The notes beneath the pieces are model-generated. The model searched no databases. It was not told where the DNA came from and was given only the letters and a program-made list of their open reading frames with translations. Source: Cardiocondyla obscurior (taxonomy: Eukaryota; Arthropoda; Insecta; Hymenoptera; Formicidae). Taken from it: 64,000 bases of DNA. The position numbers were made by a program, and so were the translations under genes. The stretch covers positions 1,366,501 through 1,430,500 of the forward strand of contig NC_091874.1 in NCBI RefSeq assembly GCF_019399895.1. The letters run 5' to 3'. Below are positions 60,395 to 64,000 of this stretch, piece after piece (positions within the stretch are counted from its first letter, which is position 1; every line of letters starts with the position of its first letter).

Positions 60395-60965
60395 ATGGGA
60401 AAGGATACAGTTATTTCCGATACGACGACAGCGATGCTGCGCTCATTATGTCGGTGTCTTGCGATCACGCCAAATTTAGTCGTCCATTCTGGGTTCCCAG
60501 TTGAAGCTTGTCATTCTCATAAAAGCACCCCTGCGCTCAATTCACCGCACCGCCTTCTTTCTTGTGTATACAAATTTTTGCTCTTTTGGCTGCATAACCC
60601 ACATTTCTATGGTGCCCGTGGAACGGTCGCAACCCGTTATTTGCGATTTTTCCTGTGATCGCCGGTCCCCGGATGGATGAATGCGCCCACCATTTGCATC
60701 TGTCGCACGCTCACAGGCGTACGTGCACAGCAACGTAACGGTATCGAATGGACGTCGCATATCCACCCCGTCGCTTTCCTCGGAGCGTCTGGATTTGCGA
60801 GCCGTGAATAGCCAGATGCACCGCTGACGCCGCTTGATAGTTTCCTCGGGACACTTACAAGTGGCCGGACCATAAAGCGAAGATGGACATCTGAAACGGA
60901 CATCATACTTCCTTAGACCCTTCAACTCCGACGATGCCATAGTTCGCCAAATAAATTGCATTTAT
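60395..60965. promoter_or_regulatory. GC-rich island upstream of giant, candidate enhancer or unknown exon
   Basis: A sharp GC-rich block inside AT-rich DNA. On the minus strand an ATG-initiated frame of 139 codons (60961-60542) spans it. Within that frame, GGCCACTT then GTAAGTG at about 60860 is a strong donor, so a short exon (MASSELKGLRKYDVRFRC... from the ATG at 60940) is also conceivable. No family is recognised and no partner exon was found. Given its location between giant and tko, a conserved enhancer is the simpler reading. Confidence 0.3.
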
Positions 60966-62650
60966 AAATACCTGTGCGATCCACGACGATCAAGACTGAT
61001 ACCTTCAAGACGATCATCAGACATTTCTCGAATATTATAACATATTGTTACATTACACAAACATCGCATGTTACATTGTTATCAAGTATGAATACCATAA
61101 GATAACTGCGTGTTCTAGTCACGTAATGTTTACGACGTTATCACTCGCACAGGAGCTGATCGCAATTTCTTAAGTATAGACACATTTAAAATTATATAAT
61201 AGTTTAACTTTTTTCTATATATTTCACTTGACGTTATTTTTAAATCTCAGGTAACAATCACATTAAATATCGTTGCAGAGCAAAATTGCGAAAGAGTACA
61301 TATATATAATATGTTCCTTTTTACTTTGAGAATTTCTCCTTTCATATTTAAATTAAATCGTTTTTCGCTTTGTCGGGTCTCTTTGAAGTATTCTTCGTAA
61401 AATAAGAAAAAATACTTTGCTCTGAAATTGGCACAAAGAGTGACTGGCTGAAAAAATAATAGGTAATTTATTTTCAATTTATCTTTCTGGTCGAAGTAGT
61501 TTACTTATTCCACAGTTAGTCAAGATTACCTAATGCCAAAACTTGTACCTTTACTTTTCGAAAATTCGTTCGTATGCTTTTTTATATTTGCCCTGACAAA
61601 GCCTCCGAAGGTGAATTTTATTTTTTGACCGAAATCTTTTGTTCGCTTGATGATGATGGATCTGCGTCACATGCGTCCATATCCGAAAAGTTACCTTCTA
61701 TTTGATATGCACTTCGCAACATATTAGCAAATATTGAAAATGTCGTTTACGTATTTAGAGAGCTGTCATGAACTTTGAAGACATAATTATTATCATTAAA
61801 TAGTAGCAAAATTAATTTGATAATTGATAACTGATTTTACAGTGCAAGCAATTTTCATTAATATTTTTACAAGCATGTTCGCAAAATAAAACTCAGTAAT
61901 ATTAATTAATTAAAAAAACTTATTTAAAGGTAAAAAGTAATTTCATACAAAAATTATTTAAAATCATGGAGCACAGCTGCACCATATGCGGCACAAAACG
62001 AAATGCTTGTGATGTGGGAAATAGTAGTCGAACTGCGAAAGCGAATTTTCGAAGAGCAAAGATTGTCCGGTGTCCGGTTACTAAGCCGAGCGGCAAAGAG
62101 TTGAGGCACAATCCCATGCATAGCATTATGGAAAATATTTACTCACCATTTGTTTGAGGAGTTTTTGAAAGCATGTTGGCTATTTAAAGATTTACGCATT
62201 GTAAATTTTCTTTCGATTTTGTTACTGATTTTTGTTGGATCAACATATGGGGATTCATCTCGGAAATTCTTTGTGTATGTACGTGCTTTGCCTGAAACAA
62301 TTATATATATCTGAAGTAGAATTATATCTCAAACTCGCGTGACATATATTGCGGAAATGTAATGAAACATTTTGGTGTGTGTCTGGCTCGTGGCGCTATT
62401 ATTAACCCTTGAGATAGCCACATCCCTAGGGACAAACTCATTCTACATCAGGTTCTCATTCATATACATTAAGCAAAAGTAATTAAAAATTATTTAAATA
62501 CAATAAAGAAAATTAATTTTCTCTAAATAATTTCAATATTGAATTAGAAAAATTATTTTTTAGAGGAAGCATTTACGCTACGAAAATTATTTTATCTTTA
62601 AGCGTGATGTGTACTCGATTGGACGATCAAAACGCAGCTTTCACATAATA
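60966..62650. other. AT-rich intergenic DNA
   Basis: No gene recognised. A 63-codon ATG frame at 61966-62157 begins MEHSCTICGTKRNACDVG, with one CxxC pair, but it lacks the rest of a zinc finger and is not called. Confidence 0.4.
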
Positions 62651-62689
62651 CTCATTTGAAAAGAATCTTTCTTCGCATCAGGAGGTTTC

Positions 62690-63000
62690 AGGTTGAGAGC
62701 CGATCTCTTCTAAATATCAGGATATTGGTCAGCATGTCATATGGCGTGGCTGGTCGATGGCCGCGTGGGCGAAGGTTGCAGATGCGCGACGGCCAACCCC
62801 TTCGTAATAATATTGGAAAACGGATGCTGTGTCACAACCCTTTTCCCCACTGTGGTCCGATAGCGGCGCCATTGTCCATCCACCGTTACAATAACGAACC
62901 AGGTAACGGTAAACGCGCGGTGGAGCTCCGAAAAGTGTGTCAAAGGGCCGTAATTTTCAGTGCTAATCTCTAAAACCGTGACGTCCCGAAAATTGCTTTC
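62690..63000. promoter_or_regulatory. Second GC-rich island between giant and tko
   Basis: GC-rich in an AT-rich neighbourhood and containing GCGCCATTGTCC near 62867 (a Pho/YY1-type GCCAT core). Open frames run across it on both strands but start on non-ATG codons or lack a domain. It is a candidate cis-regulatory element for giant or tko, inferred from composition and position. Confidence 0.25.
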
Positions 63001-63229
63001 TGTCAAGCTCGCGCGGTCTTGTCATGTTGATCGATCGTACAAAGATGTATTTTCAATTGCAAATTCAAAATATCATTGTTAAAAAGTATTATAATTATTA
63101 CTTTTGTTATTAATGCGTTATACATAATTAACAAAAATATAGACAACAATCGATGTTTCTTTTCTAACAGAAATGACATCAGTTTTGTCAAAAACAAGCG
63201 CAGTGTTGACGACAGTCATTAATTATAAT

Positions 63230-63686
63230 CTAATTATTCTTAGCTACATGCGGTAAGTCGTATTTTCCGCGCACGCATTTTATCTTAACACCAGGTGTAT
63301 CTCGCAATCGTCCATTCCTGCAGAGCACTATGTTATGTTCCTGCAGATTGTGTCCGATTCCTAAAATAATTTAATCAAGTTAAATTTTCGCACTGCGTCG
63401 TGCTTCTAATACTTCAAGCACAATAATGAATCTATCGAGTATTAAGAATTAAGAGTCTTACCAGGAACATATGCCGTCATTTCTTTTCCGTTTGACAGTC
63501 TCACGACGACGCACTTTCGATTTGCGGAGTTCGGCTTCTTTGGCTTTTTAATAACAGTTTTCAAGACTATTCCTTTCATGAAGGGCTGACCGTCAAAAGG
63601 ATTCTTTGAAGGTTTGCGCTTGTGAAATGGTCCACCTCTCCTGTGTATTTGCATAAATGTGCTTCCAAATCTAATCTGTTCCAGCC
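63230..63686 (-). CDS. tko: Mitochondrial ribosomal protein S12 (technical knockout), last two exons
   Basis: Exon 63686-63462 (preceded by TGATTTACAG) encodes GLEQIRFGSTFMQIHRRGG onward, through KPKKPNSANRKCVVVRLS to TAYVPG. After a 101-base intron (GTAAGA ... TTATTTTAG), exon 63360-63230 encodes IGHNLQEHNIVLCRNGRLRD, then TPGVKIKCVRGKYDLPHVAKNN and a TAG stop. These are hallmarks of bacterial-type uS12: the PNSA loop, the GHNLQEH loop and the PGV loop, which form the decoding centre of the small ribosomal subunit. The sequence matches Drosophila tko closely. The mitochondrial targeting N-terminus lies in an upstream exon not resolved here (63690-64000 or beyond); the phase requires one base from that exon. 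Translation could not simply start at the internal Met without losing the targeting sequence. Confidence 0.93.
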
Positions 63687-64000
63687 CTGTAAATCAGTAA
63701 AATAAATAAATAATCGTGCAATTATTTCGTGTAATTAGATGAAAAATAATTGGGACAAAAATCGATTGAACATTGAATAACATAATTACGGCAAAGATAA
63801 ATAAGTAGGAAAAATTATTAGAATTTTTTTCTTCACCGTAATTCGTAAAACTCGAGCATGTTTAAGAGATTATCTAAAACGAGTATCATATGACGCTACA
63901 ACCGACAAGAGTCTCGTTACGAAGTGATCAGTTTTTTCGAGAATGAAGGCTCCGGAGGTGACGTGACAATTTCAGAATTGCTTCACGAAGCCGTGACATT
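63687..64000 (-). other. tko intron and possible first exon at the window edge
   Basis: The AT-rich part (63690-63840) is the intron upstream of the S12 exon. On the minus strand short ATG frames occur at 63999 (MSRLREAILKLSRHL..., basic like a targeting peptide but without a good donor in the required phase) and at about 63886. Neither joins cleanly to the exon at 63686, so the first exon is left open. Confidence 0.35.

Noticed and set aside
61966..62157. 63-codon ATG frame with one CxxC pair
   Set aside because: No second half of a zinc finger, no splice signals, AT-rich surroundings; chance cannot be excluded.
62656..63006. Overlapping frames of about 90-105 codons on both strands
   Set aside because: No domain; they overlap a GC-rich island better explained as regulatory DNA.

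Overview
The window looks like a piece of a hymenopteran genome, most likely an ant. This rests on spliceosomal introns with GTAAGT/AG borders, CpG-rich DNA alternating with very AT-rich DNA, small palindromic DNA transposons (MITEs), and gene products that match insect giant, technical knockout and ZNF511. The species is not determined. No bacterial-style operons, rRNA, CRISPR array or convincing tRNA were seen.

Layout. Bases 1 to about 48,600 hold no gene I can name. They contain GA/CT simple repeats, CpG-rich blocks with repeated AAAATGGC motifs, isolated strong splice donors, and at 29-44 kb a cluster of palindromic mobile elements: a GTGTCTG-ended family with five copies or fragments, a TA-flanked CAGGGTG element, and a 637-bp foldback. 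At 48.6 kb there is a last exon coding for a Gly/Tyr-rich, cuticle-like tail. At 49.7 kb there is a near-perfect 39-bp hairpin. An intact, intronless reading frame of 1036 codons (50,698-53,808, +) encodes a secreted, largely disordered protein of unknown function. A short coiled-coil terminal exon candidate follows at 54.2 kb. Next is a decayed tandem array of about 120-160 bp units (54.9-55.4 kb), in which several minus-strand copies carry a start codon, a short open frame and a splice donor.

The right end is gene-dense: a three-exon ZNF511-type zinc-finger gene (56,063-57,118, +), a giant-type bZIP gene (58,173-59,204, -) with a TATA box upstream, and the last two coding exons of the mitochondrial ribosomal protein S12 gene, tko (63,230-63,686, -).

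How the genes relate. giant and tko are near neighbours in Drosophila (cytological region 3A), so their adjacency here looks like ancient microsynteny and supports the giant assignment. The 4 kb between them, with two GC-rich islands in AT-rich DNA, is the natural place to look for giant enhancers. The other genes show no obvious functional link to each other; they are separate transcription units.
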